Assembly: GCA_963970005.1 (NCBI GenBank)
Contig: CAXAMN010001225.1
Span: forward strand, 390,372 to 454,371
Length of the DNA stretch: 64,000 nucleotides
Reading direction: 5' to 3'
Source: Durusdinium trenchii
Taxonomy: Eukaryota; Sar; Dinophyceae; Suessiales; Symbiodiniaceae
In this document: positions 48,561 to 58,546 of the stretch, one piece after another
How the letters are laid out: each line of letters opens with the position of its first letter
Position numbering within the stretch: the stretch's first letter is position 1
The notes under the pieces: generated by a model
Told to the model about the DNA's origin: nothing
What the model saw: only the letters and a program-made list of their open reading frames with translations
Database searches by the model: none
Program-made: the position numbers and the translations under genes

Positions 48561-51500
48561 AAAAATGGACCAGGATTGCAACAAACATACGGGTGCTGTG
48601 ATCACTGGTCATCTGCTTCGGGGTGCTTCGTGCCGCAGCATGAGTTGCAATTCTTCCAAACTGTTGATTTCATGCTGGAAACCTGGAGCAACCTTTGTAT
48701 GCAAAAACATGTCTGTCATACCAACATCATGCAATGCTATTGTTGTGTTCTTTAGGGGTCTTGACCTGCACCCGGCGCAGCGGGGCACAAAACGGACTAC
48801 ACGGCACACGCTCCAGTTCTTCAATTTTGGGATTCCAATGTTTGATGAAGAGGTCACTCTTGCATAGTCTATGGCGGAAATTTGTGAGAACACTAGTATG
48901 GCAGAAACTTGCGGACTGGAAATTTCAGCATATTGAACACCTCACAAACACTTCAGCTTGACCAGGCTATTGTTTGAAGCCCAATCCTCGGCAGAAACCT
49001 GAGAAAATTAGTTACAGTATCAGGGTGCATTTGTGGTCCTAGAATTCTCTCCGTGGAGGCCCTATCATAGCATGTGTAATGTTTTCCCAAATATTGCTCT
49101 TTTTCTCCAGCAGACTGATATGCGAACCCACCATGAGACCAAGAACCAAGCAGCAAACTCACCACGACCTCACCTCTTGTCCTGTCAAACCGGTCTCGAA
49201 CGTGTCAACACGGTGATGACAGCATCCGCCGAGTATGCCGAGCCTATGCACTGCAAGCTTCAAAAACAGCTCGACGACCTCAACAAACATCGCAACGGCT
49301 AGGAAGGTTGGGGGGGACCCTATCTGAAACACCGACATCGAACTGTCAACCTGCCATAGTGGAAAGGTGTTCCTGGTCAGCTCGATGCACCTGCTGCTTG
49401 GGCGAAGGAGGTCGTTCGAACTCTTCACATGCCTGCTGGTGCCCAGTCTGAATGTTCTTGTTGCAGCCCGAATGTCCAAGATCCTCCAAGTTATCGAAAG
49501 CCCCGGATGTCCGCCCGGATGTCTGCAAGGCTCCCAAACGCAAGGCCCTCCCTGAACTCCAAGGCACATAAAAGCTCGTAAAGGACCTGAGAAGACAGTT
49601 CAGCGTTTACTTCCGTATGGCTTAGTGCAAGAAGTTTGGTAGGGAAAGCGCCAAGCACTGCAGCTCACCAAGCGGATATCAACATTATCAACCATATGTT
49701 CTTTGCATGTCACCGCTCGAGTCTTTGGATGTCCCAAGAATTCGATCGAACATTTGGAGCTTGCACAGCCTTACGCTGAAGGAACATTCCGACCGCGAAG
49801 AGATAAAACAGCTGACGCACAGGGGCAGTCTTCCAAGCAAAAGCTGCTAAGTATCATGTCTCACTTTGTTTACACAACCCAGTGTTTGGCTTAGACATGC
49901 TTATACTATCTTATACTTACGCGATGCAGCGTTATGACACAACTCTGATATCTCAAGTTATCTCATGACCTATATGTCACCGTTCCATACCGTTCCCACC
50001 GCTGCCACGTCATGAACCGTCGGATGGGTCTGCGGAAACTTGACGGGATTTCAGGATGAAAACCATCTGTCTGCCAGCCACAACGTAGTGCATCCATTGG
50101 TGGGGAACCACGTGGAACCTCCCCACCAACTCCCAAGTTACATGCTACAGTAACACCCACGCTCAATCATCCGTCGAGGGTGTGCGCATTGTGGGACACA
50201 CCCTTCTGTTTTCTGCGCGCAACTGTTCGGCTAAAACACAAGTCCAGAAATCGCAGCTCCAAGGGAATCTCAAAGCTCTTGTGCTCCATCGCCCAATTCC
50301 TGAGCCATCGACCGACCCCATTTCTTGCATGCAAAAGTCTGTTCGACTGTAAATCAATCAAGGCCTGCCTGGTGGTGCACACAACTACTTTAGGGAAGGG
50401 CCCTAGGTTGAAAATGGATCACAAACAGAAGGGGCATCGCAACGACAGGCTGAGACGGAGAAGAAAACCTCCTTCTTCACGCCGGTACCGTGAAACGACG
50501 GATCGCGGTGCTGTTTTTTGCAGAACAAGGGGCGCTGAGAAGAACAAGGTGAGGCAGTTGGCCAAAATCACCACGGTGCAGACCTCGGTGCTGACTGCCA
50601 ATCCTGCAACAACCACCTCTTGGTCAAAAAGGCTTGAGTGTCTTGGGACCATGCGAGGGCAAATGGGGGGAACGTCTTGCACTCCTCACTCCAGAAATGA
50701 AATGAGGTGAATCCGCCAGCTTAGGGCTTCGGCGTTGGACCTCCTCCGCACCCAACAGTCGGGGTCCAAACTCCACGGGCTTCGGCGGCCGCCTCTTCAC
50801 CGAGCGGCGAACTGGAAAGACGAGGAGTCGACACAGCGCGCCAGGCAGCCAGTGCGAGGTGGCTCGTGGAGGCTACGGAGGTACTCCACCTGATGGCATG
50901 TCGGGGTGTACTGAGCGCCCTGAGCGCCCTTTGGCTCCTCACCGATGTCACCACCCCCATGCTGGGAAAGGATACAAACAAGCACATACCTTCTTCTCCA
51001 TCCACAAGCCCCCCCCTTCTTTATGAATGGACACTGGCGCGAAAAACACTTTTGTTATTGCGATGCTATGCTCATTCAAGCTGGAGAGTGCGCGTGTTTA
51101 CACGTTTCTTTTGGCCCCAATGCACTTCAAGGACTTGCAATTATCATTTGCCTCCCTGAGCCACATGACGCCAGTCCCTGCACACCTTGCACGAAACCTG
51201 GGATCGAATTATGAGCTCAAAAAAGCAACGATGGACGATCCAATTTGGAATGCAATCGACCTATGAATGGCGATATGGGTTCCTTTGTCATGGCTGGATG
51301 ATGAGAACATGCACCAAAACCTGCCCTCACCACGCTACAGCGCCTTCGTGATGCCCCGCTCCAGAAAGGATCCTTGGACTTCGGTGACAGTTCGCATGGG
51401 GGCGCTCTGACATGCTGCAAATGCACATGAAACAGATGAAGGATCCGCTGGTTTATCTACTTCTTGCGTTGCTCACGCGAAGTTCAGTCTGCGAAGGGGC

Positions 51501-51880
51501 GTAGGGATGCCAGGGTATCGGACACACACTTCGAACACAGGAATGGAGCAAATGGAAAACAACGAACGCAACATCTCACACCATTCTGTGTGGCACTGAA
51601 TCCAATCTCTTGAACTTCATATTGATTTACTTCACTTCGTTGCTAAGAACATGTTCACTGTGTGTGTGTGTCCAACCCTGGACAAAGGGTTTCTACCACC
51701 ACTCTTTCTACTCTACATGAGCAGGGGGACAGAGCTCTCTGATGCTACTCTGTCCAACGAAGCTAGGCATCAGAGAGGGAAGCATCCACTGGCCATGGAT
51801 GTGTACCTGCTTTAACGGTTGAACAAGCTGTCCAATTGACCTTGTTTGTTTTCATGGTTCTTCGTGATACATCCCACAAA
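48560..51880. other. Possible 5' end of the channel gene and strand-switch region
   Basis: Minus-strand open frames at 50.68-50.42 kb (hydrophobic, possible S1) and 50.99-50.72 kb may be 5' exons of the channel gene. Beyond 51.0 kb I find no minus-strand exon, and from 51.9 kb all coding is on the plus strand. The divergent switch therefore lies at about 51.0-51.9 kb. A GT run is at 51.66 kb. Confidence 0.45.
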
Positions 51881-51884
51881 CCCA

Positions 51885-51898
51885 CCGCAGCCTTACAG
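51885..51898 (+). promoter_or_regulatory. CCGCAGCC box upstream of the gene cluster
   Basis: CCGCAGCCTTACAG, the first plus-strand occurrence of the box seen before later cluster genes. No convincing start codon follows closely. The next ATG, at 52120, opens a 90-residue frame (NRHTGRRAKKRFLKNLSDSE) of uncertain reality. Confidence 0.3.
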
Positions 51899-52574
51899 CC
51901 GACTTGCAGCCGCGCTGAGTGTCCGATCGTCTTTTCGAGTGCCACTGCAAACAAAGTTAAACCATACTGTTTTCACTGACCTTTGCGCCCTGCGGTTCTT
52001 CGCCTTTCTTCCCAACGTGATACTTGCATTAACTGAAAATCCAAGTTCGAAGTGTGTCCTGCTCAGCCGTCCCACTCGGGTGCTGAGTGTGATCCCCTTC
52101 ACAGGGGCGCTGTTTTTGCATGGGAAAGCAACCACCCCAACGCTCCACCGATCACTGGAACCTCACAGGAAGGCACCGACACCCCCACAGAATCAACCGA
52201 CACACCGGCCGCCGGGCCAAAAAACGGTTCTTGAAGAATCTTTCAGATTCCGAACTTATGATCTCAGATTTCAGCATTCAGTGTTCTTTTCATGGTTTCC
52301 AATCATGTGCGTGTTTCCTTGTTCGCTATGTTGCTGCCGCGATTCTTTCATTGACAGAACTCAAGGATGAGCATTACGACTCTTCAGCTTAATTCGAGAT
52401 GCATGAACACACAGCTACTAACAAGCTTACATTTAACACCACCTTACAACATACTCACCACTGACACCAGAGATGACACATTCAACAACAATGACCAACC
52501 ACAAGACACTACAACTCGGCATTTCTCCGCTGCTGCTGCGCTGCGCCGCGCCGCGCCATAGCTACGACCACGAC

Positions 52575-54287
52575 ATGCAGTTTCCGTGGCCCTACGCTCA
52601 CGCCACGCCACCACCATTACCTACCACACAACCTCAACCCACATGGCCGATGCCACAAGCATCAACTGCACCCACTTTTCCCTCGACACAACCATCGGCA
52701 TACCCTCACCCACAACCGCAACCTTTTCAACCACCACCGTTGTTGCCCACCCCTACCGCCACTGCACTGACTTACGGCACACCATCCACTTGGACTTTTG
52801 TCCACCCATGTCATGTGCCACCGCAACCCACACATCCAACTCCGGTGTTTCCGACAGCAGCACCTCCCCCGTCCTACCTGTTGCCATCACCTCAACCCAC
52901 GCCGCCGGCTGAACTCACTCCCCCCACTACACTGACACATCTCCCTCCAACACAGCAACAGCCTACAACTGCCAATTATCCATCCACAGACCCCCAATGC
53001 GCCATCCCCCAGGGCGTTTGGCAACCCTACTCAGCCTTTCCACCTGTCACACAGCCTTCGCTCCAACCGGGGCCCCCGCCACCGCCTCCACAAATTCCCA
53101 ACGCCTCAACGCCAACCCAACCTCCATTTCAACAGCAGCTACCATCGGATCCAACACCACCGATCCAACCCATCCCCACGACTGCCCAGGACAATCCACT
53201 GCCAGTCCAAAACACACCTCCACCAGCCACCGTATCCCAACATTCAGCATCCCCCTCGCTGGTATCTGCCACACCAGCACCTGGAACTTCACTACCAGCA
53301 CCAGACAAACCTGACACCACTGCCTCACCAGCACCGCAACCACCTTCCCCACCACCACCACACAGCAGTCGCCGTCACTGCCACAAGAGCCGACGCAAGT
53401 CCGGCCATCACCACAGAGGACGCCACCGCCACCGCCGCAGACATCGCCATCACCGCCACTCCAAACACCACAGCTCAACCCGGCGACGGCGGTCGCCCTC
53501 AACATCCACCTACACATCTAGCCTCACACCATCCCGCAGTCGGTCACCACCACAACCCATTGATCTACGCCCAAACACCGAACACACCAACCCTGACCCT
53601 TCACAATATCCCACCACAGCCGCCATTCGTCGCCCAATCAACCGTTGGCGACCTCCACACAACTTCCACACCTTCACACCTGCAGACCAAATCCTGGAAT
53701 GGCTCGAATTCCACGCCACCCAACTCGACAACCCCAACCGACCACACCACCAGTACATTGCCAATATCCTCACAGACTGCAACATCACCTACAAGGAGAT
53801 CGCCGATTTCCGACAATATACCCACGCTAAGTGGAATGACACAACTCACCAATACGATCAATTCCAGTACTATGCCATTTCACTTCCCTTCCTCAATACC
53901 AAAGCCACTACACCAGAGCCACCTGCGGTTTCCCGTGCCACATCAACCCACCGGGAAGTCGCCCACATCAACGCAGGCCACACAGGCCCCGTCGGTAACA
54001 TTTCCAACATTCTACGCCAAGGCCGGTTTTTACCCAGCACACTCCACTTTGCCAACTACCCTGGCTTTTTTGCCCAGGGCGTTCGCATCACCCACAACCA
54101 ACCCCATGACCACAACGAGCTTGCTCGCATCATCCACAATACCTGGCAACTCAACAAGAATTCCCATTCCCTTATCATCACACTCCTTGCGTGGGGTGCT
54201 GCCACAAAGTATTGGGTGATCCACCCGGACCACGCCATTGTCAAAGGACTGGCCTGGTCCACCAACTCCACTCCACCGGACCCATAA
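52575..54287 (+). CDS. Cluster unit A: Pro/His-rich protein with RS-like basic block
   Basis: An intact single-exon frame. I prefer ATG 52575 (MQFPWPYAHATPPPLP); an in-frame ATG at 52473 would add 34 residues encoded by a GC-rich leader-like stretch. Layout: residues 1 to about 235 are Pro/Thr/Gln-rich and probably disordered; about 245-320 form a very basic His/Arg/Ser block (RHRRRHRHHRHSKHH ... PSRSRSPP), like an RS domain or nuclear signal; about 350-570 form a folded domain (FTPADQILEWLEFHATQLDN; GPVGNISNILRQGRFLPS; PGFFAQGVRI; LLAWGAATKYW). I cannot assign that domain. The coding strand is very C/A-rich and poor in G. It is the first clear unit of the plus-strand cluster. An A-run and a pyrimidine stretch follow the stop. 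Confidence 0.7.
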   Translation: MQFPWPYAHATPPPLPTTQPQPTWPMPQASTAPTFPSTQPSAYPHPQPQPFQPPPLLPTPTATALTYGTPSTWTFVHPCHVPPQPTHPTPVFPTAAPPPSYLLPSPQPTPPAELTPPTTLTHLPPTQQQPTTANYPSTDPQCAIPQGVWQPYSAFPPVTQPSLQPGPPPPPPQIPNASTPTQPPFQQQLPSDPTPPIQPIPTTAQDNPLPVQNTPPPATVSQHSASPSLVSATPAPGTSLPAPDKPDTTASPAPQPPSPPPPHSSRRHCHKSRRKSGHHHRGRHRHRRRHRHHRHSKHHSSTRRRRSPSTSTYTSSLTPSRSRSPPQPIDLRPNTEHTNPDPSQYPTTAAIRRPINRWRPPHNFHTFTPADQILEWLEFHATQLDNPNRPHHQYIANILTDCNITYKEIADFRQYTHAKWNDTTHQYDQFQYYAISLPFLNTKATTPEPPAVSRATSTHREVAHINAGHTGPVGNISNILRQGRFLPSTLHFANYPGFFAQGVRITHNQPHDHNELARIIHNTWQLNKNSHSLIITLLAWGAATKYWVIHPDHAIVKGLAWSTNSTPPDP

Positions 54288-54372
54288 CGCCAGTGCCACA
54301 CATCCACACACCACTACCACCTCCACATCAACTTTTGGTTTCACACCACCACCCACCTTTTGCTGTAGCAGC

Positions 54373-54378
54373 AAAAAA
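54373..54378 (+). terminator. A-run after unit A, possible poly(A) signal
   Basis: AAAAAA flanked by GC and G, 86 bp after the unit A stop. Dinoflagellate poly(A) signals are reported as A-rich AAAAG/C types rather than AATAAA. Its function here is inferred from recurrence between units. Confidence 0.3.
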
Positions 54379-54664
54379 GAGCCTCCTGCAGCAGCCACGG
54401 GCATTTTGAACCCTCCATTTTTCTAGCTTCACAGTGTTTGCTGCGCCTTTTTTGATTTGTATCGGCCGTTTTGAAGGAGTCTTTCACATGTCAGATTCTG
54501 CATCTTGGAGAGTGATTCTTCTAGTCATGTACTCCTTTGTCCAACCATCATTGCATACTCGCATTTTTGCCTGTGGGAATTTGATGCTCGCTTAATTCAT
54601 ATGCATGGCCTCGAAATGACGTGCTCCCTCAGACTCGCCGCTTTCCGGCTGCTTTGGCGCGCTG

Positions 54665-54674
54665 CCGCAGCAAC
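54665..54674 (+). promoter_or_regulatory. CCGCAGC box before unit B1
   Basis: CCGCAGCAAC, 54 bp before the ATG at 54719. Here the box diverges after CCGCAGC. It is read as a possible 3' splice acceptor (CAG) for spliced-leader addition. Confidence 0.35.
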
Positions 54675-54718
54675 CTGTGACGATTCTTGACTACTGTACA
54701 CCCCTACATCTCAGACCC

Positions 54719-55461
54719 ATGAGTAGCACGCCGACACCTCTACAAAACGACACCTCCACTCTCCTACACAAAACCGCAGTGGCACTTTCGCAGGTCCACA
54801 ACCTGCTTCGACAAGCCACAGATATTGTAGCACACCTCCACACAGTTTTCCTCCACCACAGCCACCAAGCAGACCCCACTTTCCGCCAACACTTCAGCCA
54901 CTTCCAGCTCCACCCCATTACCCCATACGTTTACCATCCACCACCTCATCCTGTGACTCAGCGCCATCCAGACCACCCACCCGTTTACCCGCACCACTCT
55001 TACAAGACTCAGACGACACTCCAACAACACCCCCAGCTCCACAACCCACCACAACACGCAAGCGGAAGCAACCACCCCCACCACCACTCAACCAACAGGC
55101 CGATTGGGACGCTTGGGACGGCGACGCTGACTGTCGCCTTATCGAACTCAAGGAAAACCCAAAACTTCGTCCCAACTGGACTACTGTGGCCCGCCGAGTG
55201 GGGTTCTCCGTTGCACAATGCCAAGCCCGATGGCAAGAACTCAAAGACATGCAACGACAGCAAGACCAGCAACTTTCCTCCACATCACTACCCACTGCAC
55301 CACCAAGACAAGCACCTTCCCCCCTCACCAACACCCACATCACCAGCAGTTTCCCCAGCACCACATTCACAACCAGATTTCTCCCCTTCCCCCACCACAA
55401 CACCACCGACTTCACAATATCCAACGATTCCTGCTGCTGCGCTGCTGCCGCCGGCTGCTGA
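54719..55461 (+). CDS. Cluster unit B1: Myb/SANT DNA-binding protein (frame-broken)
   Basis: From ATG 54719 the first frame gives MSSTPTPLQNDTSTLLHKTA and a helical stretch to about 54.93 kb. The coding signal then moves to another frame (frame 1), which runs open to a TGA at 55461. That frame holds a basic patch (TTTRKRKQPP) and a Myb/SANT-like domain at 55105-55245. The three tryptophans are spaced W-x20-W-x17-W (key pieces ADCRLIELKENPKLRPNW, VARRVGFSVAQCQARWQELK). Such domains bind DNA or chromatin and occur in transposon-encoded regulators. A single-base indel near 54.9 kb would join the two parts. The long first-frame ORF running through this region to 56305 is therefore misleading. The protein would be about 245 residues. 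Confidence 0.6.
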
Positions 55462-55657
55462 GCGACCGCTTAGTGAGGACAGTCGTCCGGAGAAATCTCC
55501 ACTCACGCATGGGCAGTTATTTCATTTGATCCGTTTCACCCACCTTCCTTACGGCGTGCCGCGTGACAAATCCACTGACACGCATAGTCTTTTTGTTCTT
55601 CACATCCAGACTATTTTGCCCACCTTAGTTTTGTCAGTTTTCAGGCTCACCTCAGCT

Positions 55658-55670
55658 CCGCAGCCTTTTT
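55658..55670 (+). promoter_or_regulatory. CCGCAGCC box before unit B2
   Basis: CCGCAGCCTTTTT, 39 bp before ATG 55697, preceded by a T/C-rich stretch (TTAGTTTTGTCAGTTTTCAG). Possible trans-splice acceptor. Confidence 0.45.
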
Positions 55671-55696
55671 TACGCCACTACAGTCCATCACCTGTC

Positions 55697-56305
55697 ATGG
55701 CCCATCCTCGCGCTCGCCCTCATAGCAACCCCGATGATACACAACACTACCTCCCACAGAGCCCTCCGAGCTGGCTCCAACCTTCGATTTGCACCCAACC
55801 AGATTTTCAATCCCTCAACGGCTCTCTGGACATCCTCTCTATGGTCAACCAACACCTCCGCCGTCACCCATTCCACACTGAACCTATACCAAGCCGGACT
55901 TACTTTCAGGACCAGCGAGCATACAACCTCCTCTACCGACTGCGCAACGACCTGATCTTGCTGGACCGCCTGATTGATGACCTCTCTCAGGCTCGTCGAC
56001 TCCTTCAATTTGTTACCACCGGCCCCGGGCTCCCAGGACAATACCGCATCAGCCCCACAGCCACACTCTCCAGCAGGAACCTGGCTATTATCCACAACAT
56101 ACCGCCAGGTTGTCCACTACCACCCGGGCTTTCCAGCCGTTCACCCTCTCCTTTACCACGTACCCCACCACAGGACGCAGCCCGCCTGCACTCCTATTGG
56201 ACGGGCCCTCCACCACAAACCACCCCGACAACCCACACCAACACTACCACTCACACTAGGGAACGTTCACGGTCCCGCGACAGCCTCTCACACCACATGG
56301 GCTAA
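55697..56305 (+). CDS. Cluster unit B2: small helical protein with RS tail, paralogue of unit C
   Basis: The start ATG 55697 (MAHPRARPHSNPDD) is chosen because it follows the CCGCAGCC box and begins the conserved part. The core at about residues 50-135 is helical (HPFHTEPIPSRTYFQ; AYNLLYRLRNDLILLDRLID; DDLSQARRLLQFVTTGPGLP; GQYRISPT). The tail has RERSRSRDS, an RS-like element. Unit C repeats this order: a xxPIxPxxxF arm, Ala-Tyr-helix, Arg-Asn, Ala-Arg-Arg, Phe, Pro-Gly, then Y-R-I-x-P-T. No known family is recognised. It sits between the Myb unit and its own paralogue, all on the plus strand. Confidence 0.55.
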   Translation: MAHPRARPHSNPDDTQHYLPQSPPSWLQPSICTQPDFQSLNGSLDILSMVNQHLRRHPFHTEPIPSRTYFQDQRAYNLLYRLRNDLILLDRLIDDLSQARRLLQFVTTGPGLPGQYRISPTATLSSRNLAIIHNIPPGCPLPPGLSSRSPSPLPRTPPQDAARLHSYWTGPPPQTTPTTHTNTTTHTRERSRSRDSLSHHMG

Positions 56306-56440
56306 CTACAGCAACATCCAACCTCCACATCCACGGCTGCCACCGCGCTTTTGTGCCAACTCTGTGACAGCATCCACGCCCACAGCTATACTGTTGTGTC
56401 TGTGTGTTTTTTAAGTCTCACTGACTTTCTCGGCGAGCGG

Positions 56441-56445
56441 AAAAA
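56441..56445 (+). terminator. A-run between units B2 and C
   Basis: GGAAAAACTC, followed by CTTTTCACTTTC. Same arrangement as after units A, C and D. Possible poly(A) signal. Confidence 0.3.
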
Positions 56446-56520
56446 CTCAGCCATGCAACAGACATTCTTTTCACTTTCACACTGCCTACTGGTTTTTCCT
56501 TCTTGCTTGCCACCTTTTGT

Positions 56521-56533
56521 CCGCAGCCATTTG
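56521..56533 (+). promoter_or_regulatory. CCGCAGCC box before unit C
   Basis: CCGCAGCCATTTG, 53 bp before ATG 56574, after a pyrimidine-rich stretch (TTCTTGCTTGCCACCTTTTG). Identical over 13 bases to the box before unit D. Possible trans-splice acceptor. Confidence 0.5.
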
Positions 56534-56573
56534 ACCGAACAGTTTCTTCATAAACCTGCGCCCTTCCTACGAC

Positions 56574-57305
56574 ATGATGCCTCCCGATGGCCTACGAACT
56601 CCACAACCTCCTTACTCAGCGACCACTACAATTTCCCCTGGCCCACCCACTGTACACCACAACTACTCGTTACCGAGCAATCCCATGCCATACTTGGCCC
56701 CATCCGTGACACACCAACCTGAACTGCTCCTGCTCCACTGGATGATCAATACCATATCCTCACTTATTGAGGATCTCCAACATCACCCCATAGTGCAAGA
56801 TCCCATCCCCCCAATGTCCACTTTCACCAATACACCAGCTTACAGACTTTTTCTACAGACACGCAACACATTGCGACATTTGATCAACACAACCCACGAA
56901 GCTCGCCGTGGACTCAACAAGCTGCAATTCATTCCTGGCTCACCAGGCTCCCCTGGCCACTACCGCATTGATCCCACCCTCGACATCCCACCACAGCAAA
57001 CCAACCTCCTCTCCGGACCCACCTCACAACGCAACCCAGCCACACCATCACCCACCAACATGCCACCGCTCCTCCACCGGTTCAGTGGCAGAGACAGGTC
57101 TCGTTCTCGAGACCGGCTTCCCCTCACCACACTCTCACAGCCAAACCACACAACCTCAGGACACCCGAACATCCTGGACCGACCTTCCGCAGATCCCGGC
57201 CACCGCGGACACCTGCACCAAGCACTCTGGACGGCCTCCACCTCCAGCTCCATCTCCTCGGCAGCTTGCCACCTACTTGCTGACACACCGTCTTCCTCCC
57301 CCTGA
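56574..57305 (+). CDS. Cluster unit C: small helical protein with RS tail, paralogue of B2
   Basis: An intact frame of 243 residues beginning at ATG 56574 (MMPPDGLRTPQPPYS). The core, residues about 57-145, is helical (LLLHWMINTISSLIEDLQHH; PIPPMSTFTNTPAYRLFLQT; RNTLRHLINTTHEARRGLNK; GHYRIDPT). The tail has GRDRSRSRDRL, an RS-like element shared with B2, and the rest is Pro/Ser/Thr-rich. The protein is probably nuclear if the RS element works as elsewhere, but that is inference. The stop at 57305 is followed by an A-run and the next box. Confidence 0.6.
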   Translation: MMPPDGLRTPQPPYSATTTISPGPPTVHHNYSLPSNPMPYLAPSVTHQPELLLLHWMINTISSLIEDLQHHPIVQDPIPPMSTFTNTPAYRLFLQTRNTLRHLINTTHEARRGLNKLQFIPGSPGSPGHYRIDPTLDIPPQQTNLLSGPTSQRNPATPSPTNMPPLLHRFSGRDRSRSRDRLPLTTLSQPNHTTSGHPNILDRPSADPGHRGHLHQALWTASTSSSISSAACHLLADTPSSSP

Positions 57306-57354
57306 GGCGTCGGCTAACGTTTAGTCTCACACAGTACGCTTTGCTCAGCGATCG

Positions 57355-57360
57355 AAAAAA
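57355..57360 (+). terminator. A-run after unit C
   Basis: CGAAAAAACC, then CAGTTTTTTCTTTACTC. Possible poly(A) signal followed by the polypyrimidine stretch of the next acceptor. Confidence 0.3.
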
Positions 57361-57427
57361 CCTGACCTTCCAGTTTTTTCTTTACTCTATATATATTTTG
57401 TACCACCCAGCAGTCACACTCTTATCA

Positions 57428-57440
57428 CCGCAGCCATTTG
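57428..57440 (+). promoter_or_regulatory. CCGCAGCC box before unit D
   Basis: CCGCAGCCATTTG, 63 bp before ATG 57491. Identical over 13 bases to the box before unit C. Confidence 0.5.
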
Positions 57441-57490
57441 AACTTTCGACGGGCTGATTCATCCACCTCGCTTCGCCTTCCCACCATCCC

Positions 57491-58325
57491 ATGGACTACG
57501 ACTCTCCTGATTGGGACCGCACTCCCACGGAGTCTATCGAGGTGAAGGAAGAGACGCCACACCTCATCAAAACAGAAGCCGATGAACCACCCACCAGTTG
57601 CCCAAAACTGGAACTCACGAAAAAGGAAGAAGACTCCCCGCAGCAGGCTCCCATGCTTTGCCCTCCGGTCAGCGCAGTACCGGACAAAACCTCTACCACG
57701 TCTACAACACCACCAGCCAAAGCCCCTCCAGTCTCTCACACATCTTACCGCAACCTATCTACACGCAACACACCACAGACCAACCCCAAACCAACACCAA
57801 CACCGCATGATGCCATCCCTCCGCACACCGCCCCAGCACCACCATCCACCACATCCTCCACCAGCACTGAGGACCCAGTTATCCTCACCACCAATGTTCC
57901 CATTCTACCGAAAGCACGTCCGGGGTACCCACCCATCAATACCACTTGGGTGCGCCCTCCACAGTGGCACTGCCCCCCACCCCTCACCAGCACCCACACG
58001 CCACCCTGTACAGGTCACTATTCCACGTCCCCATCGGAACGGCCACCTGCTCCCCTTCAACTTTTCCAATGACATCAAGCATCACCTCAATCCCACAGCA
58101 CATCCCACTCGACGACCAGTCACATCCAGTCCCGTACCACCATCTCACTTTAATCCAACCACTACTACCAACACCACTACAGTTTTCCCACCAGTACCCC
58201 CCATTCCAGATGCGCCACTAACAGAGCAGCAGGCGGCCACGCTCCAACAAACCATCCTGCGGATAGCGCGCCAAGCCGCCGCTGCAGCCGCGGCCGAGCT
58301 CAACTCACGCCACAGCAGCTCATAG
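57491..58325 (+). CDS. Cluster unit D: acidic-headed Pro-rich protein with Ala-rich C-terminal helix (one frame break)
   Basis: From ATG 57491 the protein opens with MDYDSPDWDRTPTESIEVKE and stays acidic for about 45 residues, then is Pro/Thr-rich. The first frame closes at 58072. The better frame from about 57.98 kb onward is +1 and gives NGHLLPFNFSNDIKHHLNPT, then LTEQQAATLQQTILRIARQA and an Ala run, ending at TAG 58325. The switch coincides with a run of six C at about 57971-57976. One extra C there, real or an error, explains it. No domain is recognised. Confidence 0.5.
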
Positions 58326-58360
58326 TTTCACCCGGCACCTTCACACAGCGTGTGATGACT

Positions 58361-58366
58361 AAAAAG
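58361..58366 (+). terminator. A-run after unit D
   Basis: CTAAAAAGAACG, 36 bp after the unit D stop, then TTTTCCACTTTTTCTGC. Possible AAAAG-type poly(A) signal. Confidence 0.3.
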
Positions 58367-58477
58367 AACGCCACCACCGTTTAGTTTTCCACTTTTTCTG
58401 CAATTTCCTACCCATTCTACTTAGATTGACATCTGATTCCAACCTCTCCATCCTACATGCAGGTGTGTTCTACCTGA

Positions 58478-58492
58478 CCGCAGCCGTTTTTT
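58478..58492 (+). promoter_or_regulatory. CCGCAGCC box before unit E
   Basis: CCGCAGCCGTTTTTT, 69 bp before ATG 58547. Differs from the C and D boxes by one base in the core and a longer T-run. Confidence 0.45.
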
Positions 58493-58546
58493 TCAAACTC
58501 GTGATCGTTACCTGCAACCGTGCACCGCCTCCACACTTAGCTGTCA

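Noticed and set aside
52997-54219. Several Thr/His-rich frames overlapping unit A, both strands
   Set aside because: Shadows created by the C/A-rich coding strand. Only the long frame keeps a folded-domain composition.
54677-56305. Single 542-residue protein on the plus strand
   Set aside because: It joins the first part of the Myb unit, a wrong-frame middle and unit B2. The Myb/SANT domain is in another frame and a leader box at 55658 marks a separate start.
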